Position numbers and translations under genes: made by a program | Notes under the pieces: generated by a model | Told to the model about the DNA's origin: nothing | Databases searched by the model: none | The model's input: the letters and a program-made list of their open reading frames with translations, nothing else | Assembly: GCF_013141765.1 (NCBI RefSeq) | Contig: NZ_WHOD01000045.1 | Location: 62,001 to 126,000 of the forward strand | Origin: Paenibacillus foliorum | GTDB lineage: Bacteria; Bacillota; Bacilli; Paenibacillales; NBRC-103111 | Direction of reading: 5' to 3' | Length of the DNA stretch: 64,000 bases | Shown here: in pieces, positions 8,511-19,210 of the stretch | Layout: every line of letters starts with the position of its first letter | Numbering within the stretch: position 1 is the stretch's first letter

Positions 8511-10061
8511 TTACCAAACAGTTAGAATCGAAGCCATGTCATCTCCCTCAGGGTGATCCGGAAGCCAGCATATAAAGGTGGTGCCAACACCAAACTCACT
8601 ATCTACAGTAATATCCCCTCCCATAATATGACTAAAGCTTTGACTAATTGCCAGCCCTAAGCCGGTACCGCCATATTTTCTTGTCGTTGACGCATCTGCC
8701 TGGGAAAATGGCTGGAACAGCTTCTCAATTTGAGGTGGAGTCATTCCGATACCCGTATCCTGAACCCGGAAAGAATATCCCTCCTGATTCCCTCTTGTTT
8801 CCCTGTAAACATCAAAGCTGATGTTGCCAGTCTCGGTAAACTTATTGGCATTGCTGAGCAAGTTGATAAGAATTTGCCGTAGCTTTGTCTCATCTGTCGT
8901 AATGACTCCCTCTACACACCTCGTTTCTATTCGATTGCCTCTCCCCTTTACTATCGGTGTGAAGGTCGTCATCACATCCATAATCAAAGCTGGCAGATCA
9001 CATATCTCCAGATGAAGCTCCATCTTGCCTGCTTCGATCTTCGAGATATCCAGAATATCATTGATTAGCGCAAGCAGATGATTACCTGCTTTACTGATTT
9101 TCCCCAAATCCTCCACGAAGGTAGCCTCGCCTATTTCTTCTGCCTCTTCCTGCAGCATTTCACTATAACCGATGATAGCATTCAGAGGGGTGCGGAGCTC
9201 GTGGCTCATGTTGGCCAAAAACTGACTTTTGATCATATTAGCTTTAATCGCTTCATCATGCGCTTTTGCCAATTGCTCCGTGCGTTCTGCCAAAGCAGTT
9301 TCCGCCTTGACTCTGTTAGTAATATCCGTACGAATGGAAATGAATTGATGTGGGATTCCCTTATCATCGAGAAACGGAACAATCGTCGTATTCATCCAAT
9401 ACTCGCTGCCATCCTTTGCCCGATTTTTAACTTCTCCCTTCCACACAAACCCTTGCTTGATAGTCTCCCACATAGTTTCAAAAAATGATCTGGGGTGATA
9501 GCCGGAATTGATAACCCGATGTGTCTTTCCGATCAGCTCTTCCCGATTGTACTTGGAGATTTCACAAAACTTGTCATTAACATAAGATATAACACCGTTG
9601 TTATCCGTAATCGCAACAATCGAGGATTCATCCAGGGCATTTTCAATATCCCATAAATCCTCCATAGTTTTTGTTAACGACTCTTCTTTCTTCTTGCGAT
9701 TTGTGATCTCACTACCGAAGGCCACATATTGATAGACGTTACCGTGATCGTTCACGAATGGCACCAATGTCATGTCCAACCAATATTCGCTGCCATCCTT
9801 CGCACGATTTTTCATTTCTCCCTTCCATACTATTCCTTTGCTAATTGTCTCCCATAAGTTTTTAAAATAGGCTTGAGGATGAAATCCAGAGTTAATCTTA
9901 TTATGGGTTAAACCAATGAGTTCGGATTTTTCAAACTTGGAAATATCACAAAAATTATCATTGACAAAAGTAATGATCCCTTTCTCATCTGTCACCGAGA
10001 CGATAAATGACTCTTCCAAAGCAGCTAACGCATGTCTCACATCTTTGATAACAGTAAACAT
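8511..10061 (-). CDS. PAS-PAS sensor histidine kinase
   Basis: 516 residues, no membrane segment, so cytoplasmic. Two PAS domains are seen at about 10-125 and 135-255; both contain the PAC-type WKGE[MV]KNRAKDGSEYW segment and are tandem duplicates of each other. HisKA follows with the phospho-acceptor in [13 protein letters not shown] (His near 285), then HATPase_c with N, G1 (DTGIGM) and G2 ([10 protein letters not shown]) boxes. It has no receiver domain. The partner is probably the frameshifted HD-GYP regulator just upstream or the two receivers of the MHYT kinase. Start: ATG after TTGGAGG. Its kinase core is close to that of the MHYT kinase 3 kb away. Confidence 0.9.
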   Translation of the reverse strand: MFTVIKDVRHALAALEESFIVSVTDEKGIITFVNDNFCDISKFEKSELIGLTHNKINSGFHPQAYFKNLWETISKGIVWKGEMKNRAKDGSEYWLDMTLVPFVNDHGNVYQYVAFGSEITNRKKKEESLTKTMEDLWDIENALDESSIVAITDNNGVISYVNDKFCEISKYNREELIGKTHRVINSGYHPRSFFETMWETIKQGFVWKGEVKNRAKDGSEYWMNTTIVPFLDDKGIPHQFISIRTDITNRVKAETALAERTEQLAKAHDEAIKANMIKSQFLANMSHELRTPLNAIIGYSEMLQEEAEEIGEATFVEDLGKISKAGNHLLALINDILDISKIEAGKMELHLEICDLPALIMDVMTTFTPIVKGRGNRIETRCVEGVITTDETKLRQILINLLSNANKFTETGNISFDVYRETRGNQEGYSFRVQDTGIGMTPPQIEKLFQPFSQADASTTRKYGGTGLGLAISQSFSHIMGGDITVDSEFGVGTTFICWLPDHPEGDDMASILTVW

Positions 10062-10125
10062 GTTTTACCTCCAACTTCCTTTCTACTTACTACCTAGTAA
10101 TTACTCCAATGCATGTATAGCTTCT

Positions 10126-11179
10126 TTAAGCGCTTGCATCATTCCATAGATTTTGATGAATCAAATGAAGAAACGCATCTACCACCTGCGGGTCAAAATG
10201 GTACCCCTTCTGTTTTTCTACCTCTGCGATCGCGTCGGTCGAACTCCAGGCTTTTTTGTAAGGTCGCTCATGGGTCAATGCGTCATAAAAGTCGGCAAGA
10301 GCCACAATACGTGACTCCAAGGGAATCTCTTCTCCTCTTAGTCCTTGAGGATAACCGGAGCCATCCCACTTCTCATGATGCGATCTCGCAATAACTCCTG
10401 CCATTTTCAGCACGGTAAATGAGCTGCCCTCCAAAATGCTGGACCCAATTGTCGTATGTGTCTTCATACATTCGAACTCATGGGGCTCGAATCGGCCCGG
10501 TTTCAACAATACCTCGTCAGGAATACCAATCTTGCCAATATCATGAAGAGGGGCTGCCATTCGGATAAGGCTGCACTGCGACTCGGAAAGCCCTATACGT
10601 CCCGCGATTAAACCTGACAGATGACCTACTCGCTGGGTATGCCTCCCGGTCATATCATCGCGATATTCCGCCGCGCGCCCAAGAAGCTGCAAAATTTCTA
10701 ATTTTGCCTTCTGTAGTTGTTCTGTACGTTCCCGTACTCTTTCCTCCAGCGTATTATTATGCTGTTGAAGCTGCAGATGAAGGTGCCGGGTTTTCAGTAA
10801 ATTGTTGATGCGGAGAATTACTTCGGTTCGATCATAGGGCTTGGTTAAAAAGTCATTAACTCCTGCTTGCAGCCCTTGCTGCTTGGCTTCGGAGGTCATA
10901 TCGGCGGTAAGCATCAATACTGGCAAATAGCTGTTCTCCTCAGTCTGTTCACGTATCAGCTTTAGTGCCTGCAAACGCATCCATCCCAGGCATATGTAGA
11001 TCGAGCAGTACGATGTCGGGATCAACCTCTATCAGCAGCTGTTTGATCTGATGCGGATCCATTGTGCTGTACAGCTTTTTGAATCCAGCGCGACCTAGTA
11101 TTCGCTCCAGAAGACTTATGTTGTACTCTTGATCATCGACGATTAGAATTTTGGCGAGTTCAAATTCGAATCCGTCCAT
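10126..11179 (-). pseudogene. Response regulator with HD-GYP domain, frameshifted
   Basis: The N-terminal frame (11179 down to about 10975) gives the first half of a receiver: ILIVDDQE, then the phospho-acceptor in [13 protein letters not shown]. The frame then shifts near 10975, and the rest ([15 protein letters not shown], the TKPYD lysine, a coiled linker and the HD-GYP domain) continues to the stop at 10126. The HD-GYP domain is intact, with [10 protein letters not shown] and [16 protein letters not shown], so the restored protein of about 350 residues would be a cyclic-di-GMP phosphodiesterase switched by phosphorylation. The break is at the edge of the conserved MPGMDG turn, not in a long homopolymer. 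It may be real inactivation or a sequence error. Confidence 0.85.
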
Positions 11180-11231
11180 CTTTCACACTCCATTCGTTGG
11201 GTATGCGTTCACTTTAATTGGCGGGCCTATA

Positions 11232-13613
11232 TTACCCCTTCTGAACCACGGTATCTGTTATGAACTGACGAATCTCATTTAATAACAATTTATGGTCGAA
11301 CGCTCCCTTTTGAATGATGTTCTTCACATAACCGTTCAACTTATACCGATCTTCCGATGTGATCGACTTCGCTGTTATCACCACAATCGGAATTGAACGC
11401 CACGCAGCATCCTGCTTACGCAGTTCTTCTATGAATTGGAAGCCGTCCATTTCCGGCATCATCAGGTCAAGTAAGATCAGTGTTGGCCTTTCCTTGGCCA
11501 TGCACTCCAAAGCCAATCTGCCGTTCCGAGCCTGATTCACCACATAACCCTCTTTGTGCAGCAGCTTAGTCATCAGCTCGCTTGTCGTCGTATCGTCCTC
11601 GATAACGAGAATGGAATGATGATTACGATTCGATACATATTTGTCCATCACCTCAACCAACCGTTCCCGTTGTACCGGTTTCATTAAAAATTCAGAAGCT
11701 CCTAGTGAATAACCCAAATTCTTATCGTTTGTCATTGACCAAATCACAACAGGGATATCTGCTAGCTCCGGATCGCTTTTCAATGTCGACAATACATTCC
11801 ACCCATCCATGCTAGGCATGAGAATATCGAGACAGATCACTTTGGGGCGAAGCTTCCTGGCCAGCAAAAGCCCTTCCTGGCCGCTTTCAGCGAACGCCAT
11901 TGTCCATCCCTCTTTGACGAGAAACCGCTCCATTAATTGCCGGTTGAACGGCTCGTCATCAATAAGAAGAATGCTCACCTGATCGTTCTCTTCCACATAT
12001 TGGATCTTCGCCTCTGAAGAAGTACCTGTATCAGATCCCTGTTCAAGAGGAGCCGTTGGTAGCCAGCATGTAAAGGTACTGCCAGATCCAAATTCGCTTT
12101 CTACGCGAATTTCACCCCCCATGATGTTGCAAAAACGTTGGCTGATAGCCAGACCAAGACCGGTGCCTCCATATTTCCGCGTTGTTGAGGAATCAGCTTG
12201 CGTGAACGGCTGAAACAACCTCTCAAGCTGCTCCGGTGTCATCCCAATTCCTGAGTCTTGAACGCGGAAACAATAACCTGCTTCGTCACCTCTTGTTTGA
12301 GGGTAGATATCGAGAATGATCTGGCCAGCCTTGGTGAATTTACTCGCATTACTAAGCAAATTAATTAAGATTTGCCGCAGCTTCGTTACATCTGTGGTGA
12401 TTTCACCATCCTCACAACGGGTTTCCACCTGATTTCCATTCCCTTCTATCAGCGGTGTGACTGTCATAATCACATCCTGAATCAGATCAGCCAATTCGCA
12501 TGTCTCAAAGTGAATCTCCATCTTGCCAGCTTCGATCTTCGAGATATCCAGAATATCATTAATAAGTGCAAGCAGATGATTTCCAGCCTTGCTGATTTTC
12601 CCTAGATCATCCACAAAGGTGGGCTCGTTAAGCTCCTCCGCCTCTTCTTTCAGCATTTCACTGTACCCGATAATAGCATTAAGCGGAGTTCTCAGCTCGT
12701 GACTCATATTGGCAAGGAATTGACTCTTGATCATATTCGCTTTGATGGCTTCATCATGGGCTTTCTCAAGCTGCGCGGTGCGTTCTGCCACCAACTCTTC
12801 TAAGTGATCGTTTAACTGCCGCAGCTCCTGATTGATGATATAAATCTCATCTGTTTTTTCCTGTATTTCCGAATCCTTATGTGAAAATCTTCTGGAAATG
12901 TAGATACCAAGCAGCGACAATCCAAGCGTAAATAAAGTGCCGCCCGATATGAAATAAGCGAGCCATTTCTGATCCAACACCATGCCTGAAGATAAGGCTG
13001 ATTTGCCGCCCAAATGAAAGTCAGCAGCCATCATGCCTGTATAATGCATACCGACGATCGCAGCCCCCATAATCAACCCGCTTCCGAGCTTCTTCCAACC
13101 TTTGCCTTGTTCTCCACCCTTGCGGAAATAAAAAGATAGCCACAACGCCGCAATAGATGCCACAACCGCTATCATAATGGAGAGCGAAAAAAAGAAGGGG
13201 TCATACGTGATATCGAGCTGCATCGCAGCCATTCCGATGTAATGCATCGCTGAAATGCCAACTGCAAGCAGAAGCCCTCCGGTTAGCAATTGACGAAGGG
13301 TTAGCTGGTTGCGTCCAACGATAAATAAGGCAATAAAGGATGCAATAATAGCTACCCATACAGACAGCAGGACAAGCAATAAGTCATAAGCGATCGGTAC
13401 ATGCAGTGAGAAGGCAAGCATCCCTACAAAGTGCATCGACCAGATACCCATACCCATGGCGACAGCGCCAAACAAGAGCCATAACCAGCGGCTTTTCCCT
13501 TTGTTTGTACTGATCATCCCCGTCAAATCTAGAACCGTGTATGACGCTACTACTGCAACGATATATGAAAAAACAACAAGTATCGAATCATACGAACCAT
13601 GAGCATGTTCCAC
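11232..13613 (-). CDS. MHYT-domain hybrid histidine kinase with two receivers
   Basis: 793 residues. The N-terminal ~240 residues are membrane helices with three MHYT-type motifs (MHFVG, MHYIGM, MHYTGM), a sensor family proposed to bind copper and sense O2, CO or NO. Then come a coiled coil, HisKA (His near 303 in NMSHELRTP), HATPase_c ([16 protein letters not shown]) and two receiver domains: the first with [11 protein letters not shown] and MKPVQR, the second with [11 protein letters not shown] and a divergent C-terminal end. Start: GTG at 13613, seven bases after AGAGGG. It lies in a leftward block with another kinase and an HD-GYP regulator, suggesting a gas- or redox-linked phosphorelay. 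Confidence 0.9.
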   Translation of the reverse strand: MEHAHGSYDSILVVFSYIVAVVASYTVLDLTGMISTNKGKSRWLWLLFGAVAMGMGIWSMHFVGMLAFSLHVPIAYDLLLVLLSVWVAIIASFIALFIVGRNQLTLRQLLTGGLLLAVGISAMHYIGMAAMQLDITYDPFFFSLSIMIAVVASIAALWLSFYFRKGGEQGKGWKKLGSGLIMGAAIVGMHYTGMMAADFHLGGKSALSSGMVLDQKWLAYFISGGTLFTLGLSLLGIYISRRFSHKDSEIQEKTDEIYIINQELRQLNDHLEELVAERTAQLEKAHDEAIKANMIKSQFLANMSHELRTPLNAIIGYSEMLKEEAEELNEPTFVDDLGKISKAGNHLLALINDILDISKIEAGKMEIHFETCELADLIQDVIMTVTPLIEGNGNQVETRCEDGEITTDVTKLRQILINLLSNASKFTKAGQIILDIYPQTRGDEAGYCFRVQDSGIGMTPEQLERLFQPFTQADSSTTRKYGGTGLGLAISQRFCNIMGGEIRVESEFGSGSTFTCWLPTAPLEQGSDTGTSSEAKIQYVEENDQVSILLIDDEPFNRQLMERFLVKEGWTMAFAESGQEGLLLARKLRPKVICLDILMPSMDGWNVLSTLKSDPELADIPVVIWSMTNDKNLGYSLGASEFLMKPVQRERLVEVMDKYVSNRNHHSILVIEDDTTTSELMTKLLHKEGYVVNQARNGRLALECMAKERPTLILLDLMMPEMDGFQFIEELRKQDAAWRSIPIVVITAKSITSEDRYKLNGYVKNIIQKGAFDHKLLLNEIRQFITDTVVQKG

Positions 13614-13703
13614 CGAAAATCCCTCTTTCCTTTACATATTGATTCCAAGTTAATCTCTGCGGAATTAATGAAGGCTTTCTCCACATTGTTAAATGACATT
13701 TAT

Positions 13704-14669
13704 TCAACAGAAAAACGTTGCTGCAGCGATAAAGTCAATAGGTTTAATTGCCGATTCCGATATTTGCATCATATATTCTTTTAATACCCTGGTTTTTCCG
13801 TGACTTTCCATGATGGCTTGTTCGGATACGATCGCATTTTTTTTCATTTCTTCAGAAGATACAAACAACGCGGATTGTATCGCAAGATTGATATTGCGAA
13901 GCTTGGATTCCATCTGTTCAAGAGAGAGTGCCTGATCACCTAGCCCTCCAGTCACTTCTTCAGATGCATAACGCATTTCCTGATTAGTCCGAACATTTTG
14001 TTCCGATGTCTCAGAAACGATACCAGTGGTTGAACCTATTTGTCCGGACAAAGACTGAACATGCTCCAGCAAGGCCATAATCTTGTCCTCCTTGCTTCTA
14101 TTTTCATCCTCTAGTTGACTCGTAATGCTGCGCTTAGAGCGAATTTGCCATATTGTTGCAATTGACGTTATTACAAGAAATACAGCATGAATCCCGACCA
14201 TAAGGAAGGGGTACGTGTCAGTCCCAAATATGAGCTGGGGAAAGAAAAAGAATCCCATGACATGCTGGATAGCAAATAATACGGTCATCATGGCGATCAA
14301 ACGCGTATTCTCGTAATAAGCCGCCGCTGCGATAACCATAAAGATGGAAAAATGAAACTCAACATTGCCTCCGCTTCCACTGATGATGGAAAAGCTCGAG
14401 AAGGTTAGAGTAAGCGTGTTCAACCATGGCAAATACACATGCTCCTTATTCAAAAACCAATAAACGGCAAGTCCCAGACTAACAATGGGCAATAAAAAAA
14501 GGCCATTCTGAGCCCATAGCATTAGAATGTTCATCTCAAACCCGGAACCGTGGATTCCCATCGTATGTCGAAAAGGGTCGAACGTCCTTGTTACTATAAA
14601 TATAATAACATTTAATAATACAGCTGCGGCGGAAAGCCACAACATGAGACGATTTTTTTTGTCCTGCAT
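13704..14669 (-). CDS. Membrane protein with shortened chemoreceptor-like C-terminus
   Basis: 321 residues. Six or so hydrophobic segments fill residues 8-165 (including FFFFPQLIFG and VGIHAVFLVITSIATIWQI). A coiled coil of the methyl-accepting type follows (LLEHVQSLSGQIGSTTGIVSE and on). The highly conserved signalling hairpin ([16 protein letters not shown] type) that should come next is absent: the protein stops after ISESAIKPIDFIAAATFFC. I read it as a chemoreceptor truncated before the CheA/CheW contact tip, though it might be a shorter family. HemAT lies directly upstream and has an intact tip. Confidence 0.6.
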   Translation of the reverse strand: MQDKKNRLMLWLSAAAVLLNVIIFIVTRTFDPFRHTMGIHGSGFEMNILMLWAQNGLFLLPIVSLGLAVYWFLNKEHVYLPWLNTLTLTFSSFSIISGSGGNVEFHFSIFMVIAAAAYYENTRLIAMMTVLFAIQHVMGFFFFPQLIFGTDTYPFLMVGIHAVFLVITSIATIWQIRSKRSITSQLEDENRSKEDKIMALLEHVQSLSGQIGSTTGIVSETSEQNVRTNQEMRYASEEVTGGLGDQALSLEQMESKLRNINLAIQSALFVSSEEMKKNAIVSEQAIMESHGKTRVLKEYMMQISESAIKPIDFIAAATFFC

Positions 14670-14704
14670 AGTTAAGCAATCATCCTTCCAAATAATACTT
14701 ACAA

Positions 14705-16036
14705 TTACACATTTATTGCCGATTGATGTAAGGTTTCCGCTGAAGCCACTACCTTTTGCGTTGCCAATCCTATCTCTTCGATATTATGTACCAACGTTTT
14801 CATCCCTTGCTCCACCGTTTCCACGTCCCCTAGACTACTCGCCATTGATTGAACGATACGATTAAAAGCTCCTTCTGTCGCTTCCGATTCTAACTTGCTC
14901 TCACGAACGAACGTATGTACCTCTTGTATAGCTCCCACAACATCTTCGGTATATTCGCGTGTCTGTACAATATATGCATTTATCTGTTCCACCGAAAGTT
15001 TGGTCTGATCCGATAGCTTGCGAACCTCTTGTGCAACAACGGAAAACCCTTTTCCGTGCTCGCCCGCTCTTGCAGCTTCAATAGCTGAATTCATGGAAAG
15101 CAAGTTCGTTTGAACGGCAATTTCTTGCACCAGATCAATAACATTACCGATTTTCTGCACGGATTGATTTAATTGCTTGACATTCTCTTCCATCGTATTG
15201 GTCCTATTGAATATAGATACTATGCTTGATTCCAATCTGGCAAGCTTCTCTTGTCCATCCTTTGCAAGCAGCTGCGTATCTCTAGAGGTTTCTGCGCTGC
15301 TCAGAACAGAAAGGTTCACCTCATTACTGCTTGCAATCAACTGCTGGACAGAGGCGCTTGTTTGCTCGGTAATAACCGTCATTTCCTGACTTACCGTAAT
15401 GATTTTTTCTTTTAGCTCTTCTTTGACGTTTTCATAATGAAGCTGTCTTTGACGAACATTTTCCTTCTCATAGCCTTCCAGTACGATCTGTTGTTCAAAA
15501 TTAAGAATCTTGGTAATCACTTTGCTGATTCTAATACTCTCATCCCGGTTTTCGATATATCGATGAACGATATCCAAAAGCGTACTTTGCAAGTTCAGAA
15601 ATGCTCCCATATACCATTTGGGCTCTAATCCAACCCGATAATGTACATCAGCTACCCGAAATCTTTTTTTCAAATATCCACTGTCGATTTGCCCATCGAA
15701 CATCTCTATCAGATGCATCTCCAACGTTTTTCGGAGCCGTTCAATAGTACTATTTTCAAGGATGATTTCTTTCAGTTCTTCTACGTTGGTGATGGTTCGA
15801 TAAAAGGTAGATACAATTTCATCGATATGTTGCGAGATAAGAGATTGTATGGATTTAGCCAGTTGAATTTCTTCTATTGTCAGTTCGATCATTTCAAGTT
15901 GCTTTAATATAGTTGGATCCTTCAGATCGATTGTCACCTTTTCGGCTTTCGCTTTTACCAACCATTCCGAATGCTCTGCCGGCTTTTTATTACCACCAAA
16001 GATATTAATTAAAAATGAAAATGGACATTTTGCCAT
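14705..16036 (-). CDS. hemAT: HemAT-type globin-coupled aerotaxis receptor
   Basis: 443 residues, soluble. Residues ~35-190 form a sensor globin domain. Tyr79 (STFYRTI) and His132 ([17 protein letters not shown]) have the same spacing as the distal Tyr70 and proximal His123 of Bacillus HemAT, so heme binding and O2 sensing are likely. A helical signalling domain follows with the intact hairpin ([16 protein letters not shown] then GKGFSVVA) that contacts CheA and CheW. The protein senses oxygen and steers swimming. Start: ATG after AGGGGAG. It heads the leftward sensory block and fits the redox theme of the hydrogenase and cytochrome bd operons. Confidence 0.93.
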   Translation of the reverse strand: MAKCPFSFLINIFGGNKKPAEHSEWLVKAKAEKVTIDLKDPTILKQLEMIELTIEEIQLAKSIQSLISQHIDEIVSTFYRTITNVEELKEIILENSTIERLRKTLEMHLIEMFDGQIDSGYLKKRFRVADVHYRVGLEPKWYMGAFLNLQSTLLDIVHRYIENRDESIRISKVITKILNFEQQIVLEGYEKENVRQRQLHYENVKEELKEKIITVSQEMTVITEQTSASVQQLIASSNEVNLSVLSSAETSRDTQLLAKDGQEKLARLESSIVSIFNRTNTMEENVKQLNQSVQKIGNVIDLVQEIAVQTNLLSMNSAIEAARAGEHGKGFSVVAQEVRKLSDQTKLSVEQINAYIVQTREYTEDVVGAIQEVHTFVRESKLESEATEGAFNRIVQSMASSLGDVETVEQGMKTLVHNIEEIGLATQKVVASAETLHQSAINV

Positions 16037-16322
16037 TTGTCTACCTTACTCCCCTTCATAACTACAAGATAATTTTTGATTACCGAAAGATCGAACTGGC
16101 TAAATAAAGTCAGATGCTTTGGTTAACATTCTCACAGTAATACATGTAAAAATCAATAGTTTAATAATTTCATGTTTAGTATACAACATTGTTATGAAAT
16201 ATTTTTGAAACTTGTAAAGGCTGCGCATCACAACAAATAAAACCAACCGTATGTGCAGACGAGGCGATTGTTTGTAAAATGGAGCTATTTGCAGGCGCAT
16301 TACATTTATTCCTATTCAACAA

Positions 16323-16384
16323 AACACCCCATAGTTTTCATGAACACAGTGAGTTTCACTATGTTACGAATTCTACGGGGTGTT
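16323..16384. terminator. Double hairpin, bidirectional terminator
   Basis: Outer stem AACACCCC (16323-16330) with GGGGTGTT (16377-16384), and a nested hairpin ACAcAGTGA/TCACTaTGT inside. T-rich tails on both strands. It serves the leftward ACT-domain gene ending at 16434. Confidence 0.7.
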
Positions 16385-16433
16385 CTTTTCTCATTTCGAA
16401 TTTTAATCCACTCAGGTCAGTCATTATAAGTTC

Positions 16434-16817
16434 TTATAAGCTGTTGAATGAATGTCCTGCGATCTCCAAAACTGACTTTGCTTTTTCAAGTGAATGGATT
16501 TTAATTAATAAGTAATCCGTGTTAAAAGTAGAAATGGCAAAAATGCTAATGTTATGTTCGGCTAAGGGATTCGCTAAGGAAGCTAATATACCTGTTAATC
16601 CAAAATCCAACACCCCCTCTACCTTTATGCATTTCCAGTTATTTTCCACATCTTTGATTCCTGTTTCGGGAAGACATGATGAAGGACATACAATAGAAAG
16701 CTCCTCACCTGTTCGTGTAATTGAGAATAATTCACCACAAATAGCCCAAGATGGAATAGTGTCTGCTGCAGATAATTTCACAATGGAAAAGATAGTGTCC
16801 AATATGACTAAATTCAT
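16434..16817 (-). CDS. ACT-domain protein
   Basis: About 127 residues. The N-terminal half resembles the ACT-like fold of small stand-alone regulators: an N-terminal strand, then SWAICGELFSITRTGEELSIVC. The C-terminal half has the ACT signature FGLTGILASLANPLAEHNIS followed by IFAISTFNTDYLLIK. ACT domains bind small ligands, often amino acids, to control enzymes; the ligand here is unknown. I chose ATG 16817 over the upstream ATG 16847 because AGGAAGGGG lies nine bases before it. Confidence 0.75.
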   Translation of the reverse strand: MNLVILDTIFSIVKLSAADTIPSWAICGELFSITRTGEELSIVCPSSCLPETGIKDVENNWKCIKVEGVLDFGLTGILASLANPLAEHNISIFAISTFNTDYLLIKIHSLEKAKSVLEIAGHSFNSL

Positions 16818-16930
16818 CTCTTTTATCCCCTTCCTAAATTTATTCATCTTATGGAAATTATACAGAAACCAATCGCTAACCGCCTATTAGTTGGTTGCAT
16901 CTTATTACGTAATGCTGCCCGTTAATGGAG

Positions 16931-16956
16931 AGAAGTATGCCACGCGGCATACTTCT
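16931..16956. terminator. Perfect 11-bp hairpin
   Basis: AGAAGTATGCC (16931-16941) pairs with GGCATACTTCT (16946-16956) over a 4-base loop, between the ACT gene promoter side and the end of the hydrogenase operon (hypE stop at 17093). It lies about 135 bases after hypE and may be the operon terminator, although the T-run is short. Confidence 0.5.
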
Positions 16957-17092
16957 TCTTAGTAAAGGTTAAATAAGTATCTTAATGGTAATAACTTGGA
17001 AATTTGGGCAAGCATTAATATGTAATAAAAAGCCAACGCTGAGCTCTGACGAGTCGCATCGGATTAATTAATGATATTAATAAATAATTATA

Positions 17093-18097
17093 TTAACAAA
17101 TTCTCGGCAGCAGCATGCCCGACAGCCGATTCAGCCTTCTAGATGAACCAAATACGGTTCTCAGCTGAAGCTGACCTTTCTGCGTGCCTGTCACACGCCC
17201 AATGACTGTCGCATTTGCTCCCTCCGGATGACGACGAAGTACTTCTAGGAGCTTGGCTTCCTCCTCCTTGCCTACGATGATGAGGGCTTTGCCCTCATTG
17301 GCTAGATAGATCGGCTCAAGGCCTAGCAGCTCACAAGCCCCTTGAACTTCCGGACGCACGGGAATCTGCTCTTCGTCCAACTCAATGGTAACTTTAAAAT
17401 CCTCACAAATCTCCACCAGCGATGTAGCCAGGCCGCCACGAGTAGGGTCCCTCATGATGCGGATGTTCTTTGTGTTGCCCAATGCCTCTTCCAGCATTCC
17501 ATTCAGAGAAGCGCAGTCGGACAGCACTTCCGTCCGCAAGCCCAGCTCATTCCTCGCTGTTAGAATAGCGACGCCATGATCGCCGATGCTTCCCGTGACG
17601 ATCACACTGTCACCTTCCTTCATGCCATCTGGCATCGGGTGTTGATGCTCATAGATAGCGCCAATACCCGTGGTATTGATGAAAATACCATCACATGAAC
17701 CTCGCTCCACTACCTTCGTATCGCCGGCAATAATACTAACTTGCGACTTTGCCGCCTCCTCAGCCATTGATTGAACAATGATTTTCAAATCCTGCAGAGG
17801 AAACCCCTCTTCAATGATGAAGCCGCAAGTCAAATATAAAGGCTTGGCTCCGCTTACGATCAAGTCATTCACCGTTCCTGCAATGGAAAGCTTGCCGATA
17901 TTGCCGCCAGGGAAAAAGATTGGCTTAACAACAAAACTATCGGTTGTCATGGCAAGCCTAGGTGCAGACATACTTTGAATGGAAGCATCCATTAGAGGAG
18001 CGGAGCTACTCCCAAAGGCAGTTAAAAAGATTTCCTGAATCAATCGATGTGAAAGCTCGCCACCGTCTCCATGGGCTAAAGTAATTCTGCCGTTCAT
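17093..18097 (-). CDS. hypE: Hydrogenase maturation protein HypE
   Basis: About 334 residues, normal length. AIR-synthase-like fold: LAHGDGG at the N-terminus, ATP-binding loops (AGDTKVVERG, GSIGDHGVAI, DPTRGGLATSL). The C-terminus is the conserved PRIC, whose cysteine is carbamoylated by HypF and then dehydrated by HypE to a thiocyanate, the source of the CN ligands of the NiFe site. Start: ATG 18097 with GGAGG eight bases upstream inside the hypD stop region; the in-frame TTG at 18100 directly abuts the hypD stop. It is the last gene of the operon. Confidence 0.95.
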   Translation of the reverse strand: MNGRITLAHGDGGELSHRLIQEIFLTAFGSSSAPLMDASIQSMSAPRLAMTTDSFVVKPIFFPGGNIGKLSIAGTVNDLIVSGAKPLYLTCGFIIEEGFPLQDLKIIVQSMAEEAAKSQVSIIAGDTKVVERGSCDGIFINTTGIGAIYEHQHPMPDGMKEGDSVIVTGSIGDHGVAILTARNELGLRTEVLSDCASLNGMLEEALGNTKNIRIMRDPTRGGLATSLVEICEDFKVTIELDEEQIPVRPEVQGACELLGLEPIYLANEGKALIIVGKEEEAKLLEVLRRHPEGANATVIGRVTGTQKGQLQLRTVFGSSRRLNRLSGMLLPRIC

Positions 18098-18100
18098 CAA

Positions 18101-19210
18101 TTAGTCCTCCATCGTATAAGCGTAATAAGCAGCACATGTGCCTTCTGTAGAAACCATGCAAGGACCAACAGGCTGTACGGGTGTACAAGCCACCCCGAAT
18201 AAGCGGCATTCCGGCGGGCTAATCAGACCTCGTATCACTTCACCGCAGCGGCATTTTGTTACACGCACTTCAGTGGCTGGAACCGCAAACTTCGCTTTGG
18301 CATCCAAATGGCGGTATTCTTCGCGAATGGCTAAACCGCTGTTCGCGATGCGCCCAATGCCTCTCCATTCCTCATCACACTTAACAAAATACGTTTCCAT
18401 ATAGCTCTGAGCTACAGCATTTCCTTTATTGCCCACAATGCTCGCAAGATCGTTGATAATAGCAGATTCCTCCTTGAACGACAGCTCAAGCAGACGATAA
18501 ATGCCGCTCGCCATCTGTACAGGCTCAAAACCGCTTATAACACCAGAGATGCCATACTCCTCGGTCAAATATCGATAGCTTTCAGCGCCAAGAACCATCG
18601 ATACATGCCCCGGAAGCAAAAAGCCGTCTACCTTCACTTCCCCGCCATCCAGCAAATGGCGAAGAATGGGCTCTATCAGCTTCGTAGTCACCCACATCGA
18701 AAAGTTGGTCAGCTTTTTGTCTTGAGCTTCCTTTAGAACGATAGCCAAAATCGGAATAGTCGTCTCAAAACCGATTCCAAGAAAAACAACCTCACGGTCC
18801 GGGTGCCTCATGGCAATGCCAATAGCATCTGTCGGGGAATAAACGACGCGAACATCTTTGCCTTCTGTCTTAGCATCCATCAACGTTTTGCGGCTGCCAG
18901 GCACCCGTATCATATCGCCAAAGGTGCAAATAATCCGATTCTCACCATCAGCAAGCGCGATCATGCTGTCAATAGACTTCTGATCCGTTACACATACCGG
19001 GCATCCGGGTCCAGAGACTAGATGAACATACTCCTGAAGTCTTTTTTTCAATCCCGTGCGAGCAAGCGCCATAGTATGAGAGCCGCATACCTCCATAAAC
19101 ACAGGCTTACGTCCATATTTCGTTTGAAACGCTTCGGCAAGCGTAATCACTTTACCAAGAATAGCTTGACTTAACACGGGGCTATGAAGCTCCTTCAGCA
19201 TCTCTAGCAT
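18101..19210 (-). CDS. hypD: Hydrogenase maturation protein HypD
   Basis: About 369 residues. HypD, with HypC, is the scaffold on which Fe(CN)2CO is built. Visible hallmarks: MEVCGSHTMALAR, the GPGCPVCVT cysteine pair, GFETTIP, and the C-terminal Fe-S cysteines (TKCRCGEV, CRLFGVAC). I chose ATG 19210, ten bases after GGAGG, over the upstream ATG at 19243; the protein then starts MLEMLKEL. The start lies inside the end of hypC (29-base overlap), which supports coupled translation. Confidence 0.95.
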   Translation of the reverse strand: MLEMLKELHSPVLSQAILGKVITLAEAFQTKYGRKPVFMEVCGSHTMALARTGLKKRLQEYVHLVSGPGCPVCVTDQKSIDSMIALADGENRIICTFGDMIRVPGSRKTLMDAKTEGKDVRVVYSPTDAIGIAMRHPDREVVFLGIGFETTIPILAIVLKEAQDKKLTNFSMWVTTKLIEPILRHLLDGGEVKVDGFLLPGHVSMVLGAESYRYLTEEYGISGVISGFEPVQMASGIYRLLELSFKEESAIINDLASIVGNKGNAVAQSYMETYFVKCDEEWRGIGRIANSGLAIREEYRHLDAKAKFAVPATEVRVTKCRCGEVIRGLISPPECRLFGVACTPVQPVGPCMVSTEGTCAAYYAYTMED

